DNA of 7,788 nt. Origin: Chloroflexota bacterium (GTDB taxonomy: Bacteria; Chloroflexota; Anaerolineae; CG2-30-64-16). The notes under the pieces are model-generated. The model ran no database searches. It saw nothing but the letters and a program-made list of their open reading frames with translations, and was not told the DNA's origin. Location of the stretch: assembly GCA_029555885.1 (NCBI GenBank), contig JAKPQT010000156.1:1-7788 (forward strand). The letters run 5' to 3'. Shown here one piece after another: positions 1 to 6,111 of this stretch. Within the stretch, counting starts at the first letter, position 1. Every line of letters starts with the position of its first letter. Both the position numbers and the translations under genes were made by a program.

Positions 1-89
1 ACTACCGTGCGGCGAATCTGGAGCCGTTGGCGGAGGGGCGGATGCGCGAATTGCGAGAGATTGTTGCAGGTTATCAGGTTACAGGTTGA
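1..89 (+). CDS. C-terminal end of an upstream gene, probably a glycyl-radical-enzyme activase (partial)
   Basis: The reading frame beginning at position 3 is open from the window edge to a TGA at 87-89 and encodes 28 residues. The tail reads as coding, with an amphipathic helix (RMRELREIVAGY) after the segment NLEPLAEG. This layout, a short loop and then a final helix rich in Glu/Leu/Arg, resembles the end of radical-SAM glycyl radical enzyme activases, which usually sit next to their substrate enzyme. The stop lies 13 nt before the ATG of the glycyl radical enzyme gene, so the two are probably co-transcribed. The CxxxCxxC motif that would prove the identity lies outside the window. That this is a coding end is fairly safe from position and character; the activase assignment is inference from context and a short tail. 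The last codons overlap a CAGGTTA-type repeat at 67-88. Confidence 0.5.
   Translation, partial: YRAANLEPLAEGRMRELREIVAGYQVTG
67..88 (+). repeat. Three tandem CAGGTTA-type units at the end of the upstream gene
   Basis: The units are CAGGTTAT (67-74), CAGGTTA (75-81) and CAGGTTG (82-88). The array covers the last codons and most of the stop codon of the upstream gene. Short heptad arrays of this kind are usually intergenic, so this one may have overwritten the gene's original end. Confidence 0.55.
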
Positions 90-93
90 AGGG

Positions 94-98
94 GGAGG
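94..98 (+). promoter_or_regulatory. Ribosome binding site of the glycyl radical enzyme gene
   Basis: GGAGG inside a GGGGGAGG run ends 4 nt before the ATG at 103. It decides the start. The same frame is open back to position 7 but has no comparable site there, and the extra 32 residues do not look like glycyl radical enzyme sequence. Confidence 0.7.
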
Positions 99-102
99 CA
101 TT

Positions 103-2355
103 ATGACCAGTCCAGTGACCGAACTGCCTGTGGAGAACATAGCCCGCACCTACGCCGAGCGCCTTGCGGCGTTGCGTGCAGAGAAGATGGCGCAGACGCA
201 GGAGAAGTGGGCCGTCATCGGCGCGATGGATTATGACGACTGGGCGCTGATCCTGCCGCCGCCGGACGCGCGCGAGGTCATCCAGACGATCAGCGCGTCG
301 GGCGTGCCCATTGTTGATGTCAAGATGAAGGGCTACGCGGCGGAGAGCAACCATCCGAGCGGCGGGTTCTTCGGGCCGGTCGCGTTCGGGCGCAACTTCC
401 GCCGCCTGCTGGAGGCTCATCCCGTTTACCTGGACCCGAACAGCTCGCTCGCCGGCGGCTACATGGTCAACTTCGGCTCGTACCGCAAGGTCGGCTGGAA
501 TCCGGACTTCGATTACTCGCACCTCCATCCGGCGCAGCAGCTTTACAAGCTCCACACCGGCATCGGCGGCGCGCAACACTTCTGCCATGACCTGCAGATC
601 GGGCTGGACCTGGGCTGGCGCGGCCTGCTGGACAAGATCGCGTACTATCGCACGGTCAACACCGATGCAAAGGCGCAGGAGTTCTACGATGGGCTGACCG
701 ACGTCGTGCTGGGAATGCAGAACTGGATCAGCCGCACCGCGGATGCAGCGGATGCACGGGCCGCAAGCGAGACCGACCCGGCGAATGCGGCGAACCTGCG
801 CGAGATTGCGGCCATCAACCGCCGCCTCGTCACCGAACCGCCGCAGACTTTCCGTGAGGCGTGCCAGTGGATGCTGTGGTACCAGTCTGCCGCGCGCATG
901 TACAACGGGAGCGGCGCGCTGGGCCGGCTGGACGTGCTGCTGCTGCCCTACTACGAGCGCGAGACGACCGCGGGCACGCTGACCGATGAGGAGGCCATCT
1001 TCCACATCGCCTGCCTGCTGGTGCGCGCAACCGACTACATCCAGCTCGGCGGGCCGGACGAGACGGGCCGCGACGTCACCAACCCCGTGTCCTACCTCAT
1101 CCTCGAAGCGGGCCATCGGCTGAAGATTCCGGCGAACATCGGCGTGTGCGTCGGCGAGACGACCGACGAGGGGCTGCTGCGCCGCGGCCTGGAGGTCATG
1201 TTCGAGGACAAGACCGGCCTCCCCAAGTTCCTGGGCGTGGACAACACGGTCGAAGGCTTCGCACGCAACGGCTATCCCCTCGAACTCTCCCGCCAGCGCG
1301 CCTACTCCGGCTGTCACTGGCTGGCGCTGCCCGGCCGCGAGTACACCTTCAACGACATGGTCAAGATCAACTTCGCGGTGGTCTTCGATGTTGCACTGCG
1401 CGACATGCTGGCCGACGCGACTGTCGAGCCGAGTGTGGCTGAGCTATGGCTCCGGTTCGAGTTCCACCTGCGCCGCGCGATTGATACCCTGGCGCAGGGC
1501 TTCGACTTCCACATCCGTCACATGCACGATGTCGCGCCGGAGCTGGTGCTGGACCTGCTCTGCTATGGCCCCATCGAACGCGCACGCGATGCGTCGAGCG
1601 GCGGCGTGGACTATTACAACTGTTGCATCGACGGCGCGGCGCTGGCCAACGCGGCCGACTCGTTCGCCGCGTGCGAGCAGCGCATCGAGCGCGAAGGCCG
1701 GCTGACGTGGGCCGAGTTGCTCGCCCATCTCGACGCGGACTGGGCAGGGCCCGAGGGCGAGCGCGCCCGGCTGATGATGCACAGCGTCCCGCGCTTCGGC
1801 AGCGGCGGCTCACTGGCCGACAGCCACGCGCAGCGCTTGGCCGAATTGTTCACCCGATTGGTCAAAGAGCGGACGACGCCCGACGGCCACCAGATGGTGC
1901 CGGGGCTCTTCTCCTGGGCCATGACCATCATGATGGGCAAGGACGCCGGCGCGACGCCGGACGGCCGCCACGCGGGCGCGCCCATCGCGCAGGGACCCAA
2001 CCCCATGCCCGGCTTCCGCAAGGACGGCGCGCCGACTGCGCTTGCGACCGCGGTCGCGGCGGTGCAACCTGGCTACGGCAACACCGCGCCGATGCAGCTC
2101 GACCTGGACCCCGGCCTGACAAAGGACGAGGGCGGGCTGGAGAAAGTCGCCAGCCTCATCAAGGGCCATTTCGCGCTCGGCGGCACCCAGATCAATCTCA
2201 ACGTACTCGACAAGGAAAAGGTGCTGGAGGCCAATCGTGACCCCAGCAAGTATCCGGACCTGGTCGTACGCGTGACCGGATTCAGCGCCTACTTCGCCAG
2301 CCTCTCCCCCGCGTTCCGGCAGATGGTCGTCGACCGGCTGATTGCGGAAGGATGA
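103..2355 (+). CDS. Glycyl radical enzyme of the pyruvate formate-lyase superfamily, substrate unknown
   Basis: This is an anaerobic, oxygen-sensitive cytosolic enzyme of 750 residues, full length for the family. The N-terminal PFL barrel is complete. The thiyl-radical cysteine is Cys404 in [11 protein letters not shown]. The family stretches DSFAACE and [11 protein letters not shown] follow, then GGTQINLNV. The C-terminal glycyl radical loop is RVTGFSAYF, with Gly726 25 residues from the end. The Cys404 to Gly726 distance of 322 residues is close to that in E. coli PFL (419 to 734). The residue two after the cysteine is Trp. Choline lyase, glycerol/diol dehydratases and hydroxyproline dehydratase have Glu there (Cys-Val-Glu), and PFL has adjacent cysteines, so neither group is a safe label. 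The partial gene upstream is probably its activase. A repeat-rich spacer follows the gene. Family membership is certain; the reaction is unknown. Other possibilities are a decarboxylase, a C-C lyase or an X-succinate synthase relative. Confidence 0.95.
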   Translation: MTSPVTELPVENIARTYAERLAALRAEKMAQTQEKWAVIGAMDYDDWALILPPPDAREVIQTISASGVPIVDVKMKGYAAESNHPSGGFFGPVAFGRNFRRLLEAHPVYLDPNSSLAGGYMVNFGSYRKVGWNPDFDYSHLHPAQQLYKLHTGIGGAQHFCHDLQIGLDLGWRGLLDKIAYYRTVNTDAKAQEFYDGLTDVVLGMQNWISRTADAADARAASETDPANAANLREIAAINRRLVTEPPQTFREACQWMLWYQSAARMYNGSGALGRLDVLLLPYYERETTAGTLTDEEAIFHIACLLVRATDYIQLGGPDETGRDVTNPVSYLILEAGHRLKIPANIGVCVGETTDEGLLRRGLEVMFEDKTGLPKFLGVDNTVEGFARNGYPLELSRQRAYSGCHWLALPGREYTFNDMVKINFAVVFDVALRDMLADATVEPSVAELWLRFEFHLRRAIDTLAQGFDFHIRHMHDVAPELVLDLLCYGPIERARDASSGGVDYYNCCIDGAALANAADSFAACEQRIEREGRLTWAELLAHLDADWAGPEGERARLMMHSVPRFGSGGSLADSHAQRLAELFTRLVKERTTPDGHQMVPGLFSWAMTIMMGKDAGATPDGRHAGAPIAQGPNPMPGFRKDGAPTALATAVAAVQPGYGNTAPMQLDLDPGLTKDEGGLEKVASLIKGHFALGGTQINLNVLDKEKVLEANRDPSKYPDLVVRVTGFSAYFASLSPAFRQMVVDRLIAEG

Positions 2356-2358
2356 GGG

Positions 2359-2386
2359 CTGGAATCTGGAAGCTGGAGGCTGGAGG
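2359..2386 (+). repeat. Four tandem CTGGARN heptads
   Basis: Immediately after the glycyl radical enzyme stop there are four perfectly phased 7-nt units: CTGGAAT, CTGGAAG, CTGGAGG, CTGGAGG. The last base pairs of the array touch the inverted-repeat element that starts at 2388. It is a short tandem repeat with no coding role visible. It resembles the heptad repeats scattered between genes in some cyanobacteria and Chloroflexota, a comparison from memory. Confidence 0.7.
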
Positions 2387-2387
2387 C

Positions 2388-2512
2388 GGAGCATCCTGAG
2401 CGGAGCGCCAGCGAAGTCGAAGGATGCTGTGCGGCGTATCTGTGGCCCCGCATCCTTCGACTGGCGGCGCGATGATATCTGTAGTGAGCCAGCCACCCGC
2501 TCAGGATGCTCC
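2388..2512. repeat. Nested inverted-repeat (REP/MITE-like) element
   Basis: The outer arms are a perfect 16-bp inverted repeat: GGAGCATCCTGAGCGG at 2388-2403 and its exact reverse complement at 2497-2512. The inner arms are a perfect 13-bp inverted repeat, AGTCGAAGGATGC at 2415-2427 and its reverse complement at 2450-2462, with CGCCAG (minus a 4-nt indel) continuing the match outward. Each half also contains GCATCCT and AGGATGC, so the RNA could fold as one long cruciform or as two separate hairpins (2391-2427 and 2450-2509). There is no transposase, no obvious target duplication and no T-run. The core, TCCTGAGC...GTCGAAGGA, resembles a palindromic repeat common between genes in several GC-rich phyla. 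It may protect or end the upstream transcript. That role is inference. Confidence 0.8.
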
Positions 2513-2530
2513 CTGACTCAACAGGTGTTT

Positions 2531-3403
2531 ATGCCAACAACCTTCGTATCTCGACTCGCCCCGCCGGAGGGCACGCGCGGACCGGCGCGTTGGTTCATCT
2601 TTCAGGGCGACCGGCTGCTCGTCCAGCCGGTGGGTGACGCAGCCGACGCAGTGACCGTCCCCCTCGTCTCCAGCACGGCAGAGGTGCATGTCATCACGCA
2701 GCGCGAGCTGTACCTGGGCTGCCTGCAGGACGGGAACGGCCAGGAGACCGGCTGCTACGCGGCAGAGATCGACCCGGATGCCTCCCTGCCCGAGGGCTTC
2801 CTGGCCGATGGTCTGCGCGGGCTGTATGGGCGGCTGGACGACGACGCGTTTGCGGTCGCCGGCCGGGCGGTGCAGCTGCTGGCCTGGGACCGCACGCATC
2901 GCTACTGCGGGCAGTGCGGCGCGCTCACCGAGAACCAGCCGCACGAGCGCGTCAAGCGCTGCCCCGCGTGCGGGCTGACCAGCTACCCGCGGCTGTCGCC
3001 GGCCATCATCATCGCAGTCACGCGGGATACGCCGGAGGGCAAGCGGCTCCTCCTGGCGCGCAACCATCGTTTCCCGGCCGGCCGGTACAGCGTTGTAGCG
3101 GGTTATGTCGAGCCGGGCGAGACGCTGGAGGAGTGCGCGCAGCGCGAAGTCTGCGAGGAAGTCGGCATCGACATCCGGGCGATTCGCTACTTCGGCAGCC
3201 AGCCGTGGCCCTTTCCCAACTCGCTGATGATCGGTTTCACCGCGGAGTATGCGGGCGGCGAAATCACGTTGGAGGACTCGGAGATTGCCGAGGCGGGCTG
3301 GTTTGCACCGGACGCGCTGCCGAACCTGCCGCCGAGAATGAGCATCGCGCGGCGGCTCATCGACGCCTTTGTGGCCGAAAACCTCGTCACGGGGGCAAAT
3401 TAG
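2531..3403 (+). CDS. nudC: NAD(+)/NADH pyrophosphatase, NudC family
   Basis: A cytosolic Nudix hydrolase of 290 residues that cleaves NADH/NAD to NMN(H) and AMP; NudC family members also remove NAD caps from RNA. The N-terminal NudC domain (about 15-120) is followed by a zinc ribbon with CGQC and CPAC (Cys126, 129, 144, 147). The Nudix box spans 191-213, starting GYVEPGE and ending [16 protein letters not shown] at 223-229 is the diagnostic NudC signature for dinucleotide substrates. All metal-binding Nudix glutamates appear intact. The frame is open back to 2342, but those 63 extra codons read through the repeat element, so ATG 2531, where the NudC domain begins, is the likely start. Its ribosome site is weak (CAGGTG at 2522-2527). 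The gene lies apart from the operon downstream, which has its own promoter. Confidence 0.95.
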   Translation: MPTTFVSRLAPPEGTRGPARWFIFQGDRLLVQPVGDAADAVTVPLVSSTAEVHVITQRELYLGCLQDGNGQETGCYAAEIDPDASLPEGFLADGLRGLYGRLDDDAFAVAGRAVQLLAWDRTHRYCGQCGALTENQPHERVKRCPACGLTSYPRLSPAIIIAVTRDTPEGKRLLLARNHRFPAGRYSVVAGYVEPGETLEECAQREVCEEVGIDIRAIRYFGSQPWPFPNSLMIGFTAEYAGGEITLEDSEIAEAGWFAPDALPNLPPRMSIARRLIDAFVAENLVTGAN

Positions 3404-3428
3404 CCGCGCACGACAGGCATGGTATAAT
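3400..3428 (+). promoter_or_regulatory. Extended -10 promoter for the four-gene operon
   Basis: A perfect TATAAT at 3423-3428 is preceded by TGG at 3420-3422, forming a TGn extended -10 element. At 17-nt spacing the -35 position holds TTAGCC (3400-3405), a poor match, as is common with extended -10 promoters. It overlaps the stop codon of nudC. Transcription would start near 3435, giving a leader of about 70 nt. Confidence 0.75.
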
Positions 3429-3491
3429 CTGACCGTCATTGGCCTGGCGCCGCGCACCGGATGCCATCATAAACGAACTATGAAACGCACG

Positions 3492-3498
3492 AAAGGAG
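3492..3498 (+). promoter_or_regulatory. Ribosome binding site deciding the start of the acidic protein
   Basis: AAAGGAG ends 8 nt before ATG 3507. An in-frame ATG at 3480 has no such site and would add nine residues, so 3507 is preferred. Confidence 0.75.
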
Positions 3499-3506
3499 TG
3501 CCTAGC

Positions 3507-4001
3507 ATGTCAAAGAATGGATTGGACGAGGACATGGAACTGGAAGGGGTCGGATTTGACGAAGAAGGAGACGAGGAACTCTACACCGAGTTGGATGACG
3601 ACCGCCGTGCGGAACTCGAGGAGATGGTCGGCCTGAAGGTGCTGGGGCTGGAGCTGTGGGAAGAATCCCTCGGTGACGAAGAGGAAGTCGAGCCGGTCAA
3701 GCCCGAGGAGCGCGTCTTTTTCGACTGTGACCTCTATCTCGACGACAACCAGGCACTCGAACTGTACGTGGCTTCCGTCTACCCGAGTGCGAAAGAGGAA
3801 CCGTTGGCAGGCATGGATGCCATCTTCGAGGCCGTCGGCCGGCTGGCCGATGAGGGCCTGGAGTTGATCGACTACGGCGAGGCAGATGACGAAGGCGGGC
3901 TGGCGCTGGCGTTCGGCAAGGGCGAGCAGGTCGAGCTGGTCCTCGTCTGTGGCGCGTGGATGGTCAGCGATTGGGAGCCGGAAGAAGAGGCCGAGGCCTG
4001 A
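3507..4001 (+). CDS. Highly acidic protein of unknown function
   Basis: I do not recognise the family. The product is 164 residues, about 53 of them Asp or Glu and only about nine Lys or Arg, so it should carry a very large negative charge. Residues 1-65 are mostly acidic runs (DEEGDEELYTELDDD) and may be disordered. Residues 66-155 look folded, with alternating hydrophobic strands and helices: ERVFFDCDLYLDD, then a helix at AGMDAIFEAVGRLADEG, then strands in EQVELVLVCGAWMVSDW. There is no signal peptide or membrane span, so it is probably cytosolic. It is the first gene after the extended -10 promoter and ends 2 nt before the proposed start of the phosphatase gene, suggesting coupled translation. 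Charge alone could suit a nucleic-acid mimic, a chaperone-like or a cation-binding protein, but nothing in the sequence selects one. Confidence 0.88.
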   Translation: MSKNGLDEDMELEGVGFDEEGDEELYTELDDDRRAELEEMVGLKVLGLELWEESLGDEEEVEPVKPEERVFFDCDLYLDDNQALELYVASVYPSAKEEPLAGMDAIFEAVGRLADEGLELIDYGEADDEGGLALAFGKGEQVELVLVCGAWMVSDWEPEEEAEA

Positions 4002-4003
4002 GC

Positions 4004-4699
4004 TTGGCGGACACGGCTGCGAGGACCCGCCTGCGGCTGGCGGTCCTGGATGTGGACGGCACGCTCAAGCAGGCCGAGTCGCCCTACACCTACCTGCATG
4101 AACGCCTGGGGCTCACGCATCTGGCCGCCGAGCATCGCGACCTGGCCCTGGCCGGCCGCATCAGCTACGGCGAGTGGTTGAGCCGTGATGTCGCCCTGTG
4201 GCAGGGCCAGCCGGTCAGCCGCCTGGTTACGCTCCTGGCCGCCAACCCCTACCTTCCCGGTGCGGTTGAACTCGTGGCCGCGCTCAAGCGAGCCGGCATC
4301 CTTATTGCCCTGGTCAGCGCGGGCTTCACGCTGAATACTGACCCCGTTGCGTCGGAGTTGCAGGCGGATTACGTCCTGGCGAACGAGCTGGGCGTAGTGG
4401 ACGGCGTGCTGGACGGCACCGCCATCAACCATGTGCCGGAAGGCGGCAAAGGCGCGTTCGTGCGCGAGTTGATGGCCCGTCATGGCATCACGGCGGCGGA
4501 AGTACTGGCGGCGGGTGACACGCGCGGGGACCTCGAACTGTTCGAGTGTGCGGGTGTGCGGCTCGCCGTCAACCCCAAGTCGGCTGAGCTACGGGCGCTG
4601 GCGAGCGTGGTGTTCGAGCCGGACCTGCTGGGCGCGGCCGAATGGCTGACCCATCAGGGCTACCTGGCCGCCGATGGCGGCTGGGCTCAGGGCGGTTGA
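4004..4699 (+). CDS. HAD-superfamily phosphatase, phosphoserine phosphatase-like
   Basis: A cytosolic haloacid dehalogenase-type phosphohydrolase of 231 residues with all four catalytic motifs. In this numbering they are motif I LDVDGTL (nucleophile Asp16, acid/base Asp18), motif II LVSAG (Ser105), motif III Lys149 in GGKGAF, and motif IV AGDTRGDLELF (Asp172, Asp176), which binds Mg. A helical C1 cap lies between motifs I and II (about 25-80), as in the SerB/HAD-IB group. The start is uncertain. TTG 4004 lies 2 nt after the preceding stop, with AGAGG at 3986-3990 somewhat far upstream. ATG 3956 in the same frame would add 16 residues and overlap the acidic-protein gene by 46 nt, without a clear ribosome site. 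The substrate is not fixed by the sequence: phosphoserine is possible, other small phosphate esters equally so. It is the second gene of the operon. Confidence 0.88.
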   Translation: MADTAARTRLRLAVLDVDGTLKQAESPYTYLHERLGLTHLAAEHRDLALAGRISYGEWLSRDVALWQGQPVSRLVTLLAANPYLPGAVELVAALKRAGILIALVSAGFTLNTDPVASELQADYVLANELGVVDGVLDGTAINHVPEGGKGAFVRELMARHGITAAEVLAAGDTRGDLELFECAGVRLAVNPKSAELRALASVVFEPDLLGAAEWLTHQGYLAADGGWAQGG

Positions 4700-4705
4700 G
4701 CGAAC

Positions 4706-5008
4706 ATGCAGGTACTGGATTGGGGCGCGCTGGCCCGCGGGGCACTCTGGATAGCCGGGCTGAGCATCGTGCTGGCCGCGTGGAGCTACGCCTACTGGCA
4801 GGCGCGCGAGGAACGAATCCGGCTGCGCGACGTGCTCACTCGGCCCGCGTTCCAGTTGGCGTTCAACGGAGGGCTGGCGCTGTTCGCCGGCGGGCTGGCC
4901 TGGGGCTCGCCCGTGCTCTGGGAGCGGCTGGCCGGGCTGGCGGTGGCCCTGGTGTTCGCATGGCTGGCGGCAAGCGCCGGGCGGCTGCTGCACCGCGAGT
5001 CTCGATAA
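4706..5008 (+). CDS. Small three-span membrane protein of unknown function
   Basis: The product is 100 residues with three probable membrane spans at about 12-31, 49-67 and 71-91. The first loop is charged (REERIRLRDVLTRP), which by the positive-inside rule should be cytoplasmic. The tail ends RLLHRESR. ATG 4706 lies 6 nt after the phosphatase stop, and the next gene starts 16 nt after this one ends, so it is translated as part of the operon. I do not recognise the family, and no catalytic motif is visible. Its position between a phosphatase and a larger membrane protein suggests an accessory membrane partner, which is inference only. The hydrophobic pattern, good spacing and gene-like composition support it as a real gene. 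Confidence 0.8.
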   Translation: MQVLDWGALARGALWIAGLSIVLAAWSYAYWQAREERIRLRDVLTRPAFQLAFNGGLALFAGGLAWGSPVLWERLAGLAVALVFAWLAASAGRLLHRESR

Positions 5009-5011
5009 AAG

Positions 5012-5017
5012 AAGAGG
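5012..5017 (+). promoter_or_regulatory. Ribosome binding site deciding the start of the repeat membrane protein
   Basis: AAGAGG ends 7 nt before ATG 5025. It sits too close to the in-frame TTG at 5019, so the ATG is preferred. Confidence 0.65.
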
Positions 5018-5024
5018 TTTGGCG

Positions 5025-5951
5025 ATGAAACGAACGCGCGAAGCCCTTATCTGGGCGGCCTTCCTGGTGCTGGCCGGCGTATTCTTGTTGCTCCGCAACC
5101 TGGGCATCTTCGCCCAGTGGGGAGATCTGGCCTGGGGTGCGATCTTTGCGCTGGCCGGGCTGGGATTCCTTGGCTGGTTCCTGCGCAGCGTAGACCGCTG
5201 GTGGCGAGCCATTCCCGCTTTCATGCTGCTCGGCATCGGCGCGGGCGTCATCCTGCAGTGGCGCAACATCGAGCTAGGCACGTGGAACATCCCGCTGGTG
5301 TTGTTCGGCATGGCGCTCGGCTTCTGGGCGGTATTGCTGGTGCGACGAGAGCACTGGTGGGCGCTGATACCGGCGGGCGTGCTGACCGTGCTGGCGGTCG
5401 AGCTGGGCCTGTGGAACCGGCTCGACCCGGTCTGGCGCATGGCCGTCCTGTACCTGGGGATAGGAGTGGTCTTCCTCCTGCTGTATGCCATCCGTTACGA
5501 GGAAGCCGACACCCGCTGGGCAGCCATCCCGGCAGCCGCAATGCTGTTGTTCGGCCTAGTCACGGTGATGCAGAGCCTGCCGCTGCCCCTGCTGCTCAAA
5601 CAGTGGTGGCCGATCCTGCTGGCGGTCGCGGGGTTGGGCCTGGGCATCGGCGCGTTCGTCTTCCGCGGGGCCGCGCATCCCGTGCAGACCACCGCGCTGC
5701 CGCCCTTCGAGGCGCTGCCGCCTGCGCCCGGCGCGTCTGTGACGAGCGACCTCCCACCAGCGCCGGAGGAGCCGTGGCAGCCCGCGCCGGTTGTGCCCGT
5801 GGCGCCGGAGCCGGGCGTGCCGGCACCATCGCTGGCGCCCACGCCTGAAGCACCGGTGGGCACGCAACCTGACGACAAGCCGATCGATATCTACGAGCTG
5901 ATTCGCCAGCAGCCCAGCGAGCAAACGCCGCCGGCCGAACCGAAGGAGTAG
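5025..5951 (+). CDS. Eight-span membrane protein with four internal repeats and a proline-rich tail
   Basis: The product is 308 residues. Residues 6-214 hold eight probable membrane spans arranged as four two-span units of about 52 residues, starting near 6, 59, 111 and 164. Three units open with a Trp-Ile/Leu-Pro-Ala motif (WWRAIPA at 59, WWALIPA at 111, RWAAIPA at 164). Their second spans share a Trp start and a Gly-rich core ending in Arg, as in WWPILLAVAGLGLG. Units of this kind resemble the LiaI/LiaF-type membrane domain (DUF5668 group), an impression from pattern only. Residues 218-280 are a Pro/Ala/Glu-rich, probably disordered stretch, followed by DKPIDIYELIRQQ, which could be a short binding helix. 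No signal peptidase site or enzyme motif is seen. It is the last gene of the operon. Envelope-stress sensing or scaffolding is a guess from the domain resemblance. Confidence 0.88.
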   Translation: MKRTREALIWAAFLVLAGVFLLLRNLGIFAQWGDLAWGAIFALAGLGFLGWFLRSVDRWWRAIPAFMLLGIGAGVILQWRNIELGTWNIPLVLFGMALGFWAVLLVRREHWWALIPAGVLTVLAVELGLWNRLDPVWRMAVLYLGIGVVFLLLYAIRYEEADTRWAAIPAAAMLLFGLVTVMQSLPLPLLLKQWWPILLAVAGLGLGIGAFVFRGAAHPVQTTALPPFEALPPAPGASVTSDLPPAPEEPWQPAPVVPVAPEPGVPAPSLAPTPEAPVGTQPDDKPIDIYELIRQQPSEQTPPAEPKE

Positions 5952-6050
5952 GGGCGAAGCTGGATGGGCTGTGGCCCGGAGCTCCGCTCAGGGTGTTTCA
6001 GCGTGGCAGTCCATTCGGCGCGGTGATGGAAACCGACCACAGGGCCAAAA

Positions 6051-6091
6051 GCAACAGGGGCAACCGAACCCGGTTCGGTCGCCCCTGTTGC
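6051..6091 (-). terminator. Rho-independent terminator of the LysM protein gene
   Basis: GCAACAGGGGC (6051-6061) pairs with GCCCCTGTTGC (6081-6091), and ACCGAAC (6063-6069) pairs with GTTCGGT (6073-6079) around a 3-nt loop. On the minus strand the single A/C mismatch (6062/6080) becomes a G-U pair, giving 19 continuous pairs, and the hairpin is followed by TTTT (complement of 6047-6050). It begins 20 nt past the gene's stop. On the + strand there is a mismatch and no T-run, so it would stop the operon from the other side only weakly. Confidence 0.85.
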
Positions 6092-6111
6092 GCGTAAATC
6101 AGCCCGGAGCC

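Noticed and set aside
79..1317. Long minus-strand open frame of 412 codons inside the glycyl radical enzyme gene
   Set aside because: It has no family motifs and is antisense to a gene with clear ones. GC-rich codon bias commonly opens such frames.
1621..1626. Adjacent cysteines (residues 507-508) in the glycyl radical enzyme as a PFL-like Cys-Cys pair
   Set aside because: They lie only about 219 residues before the radical glycine. In PFL the pair is about 315 residues before it, matching Cys404 here.
3430..3506. Riboswitch or attenuator in the leader of the operon
   Set aside because: The leader is only about 70 nt and shows no convincing stem set or T-run.
5984..5992. CCGCTCAGG in the convergent spacer as a remnant of the nested inverted-repeat element
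   Set aside because: Only nine bases match one arm, and no partner arm is found nearby.
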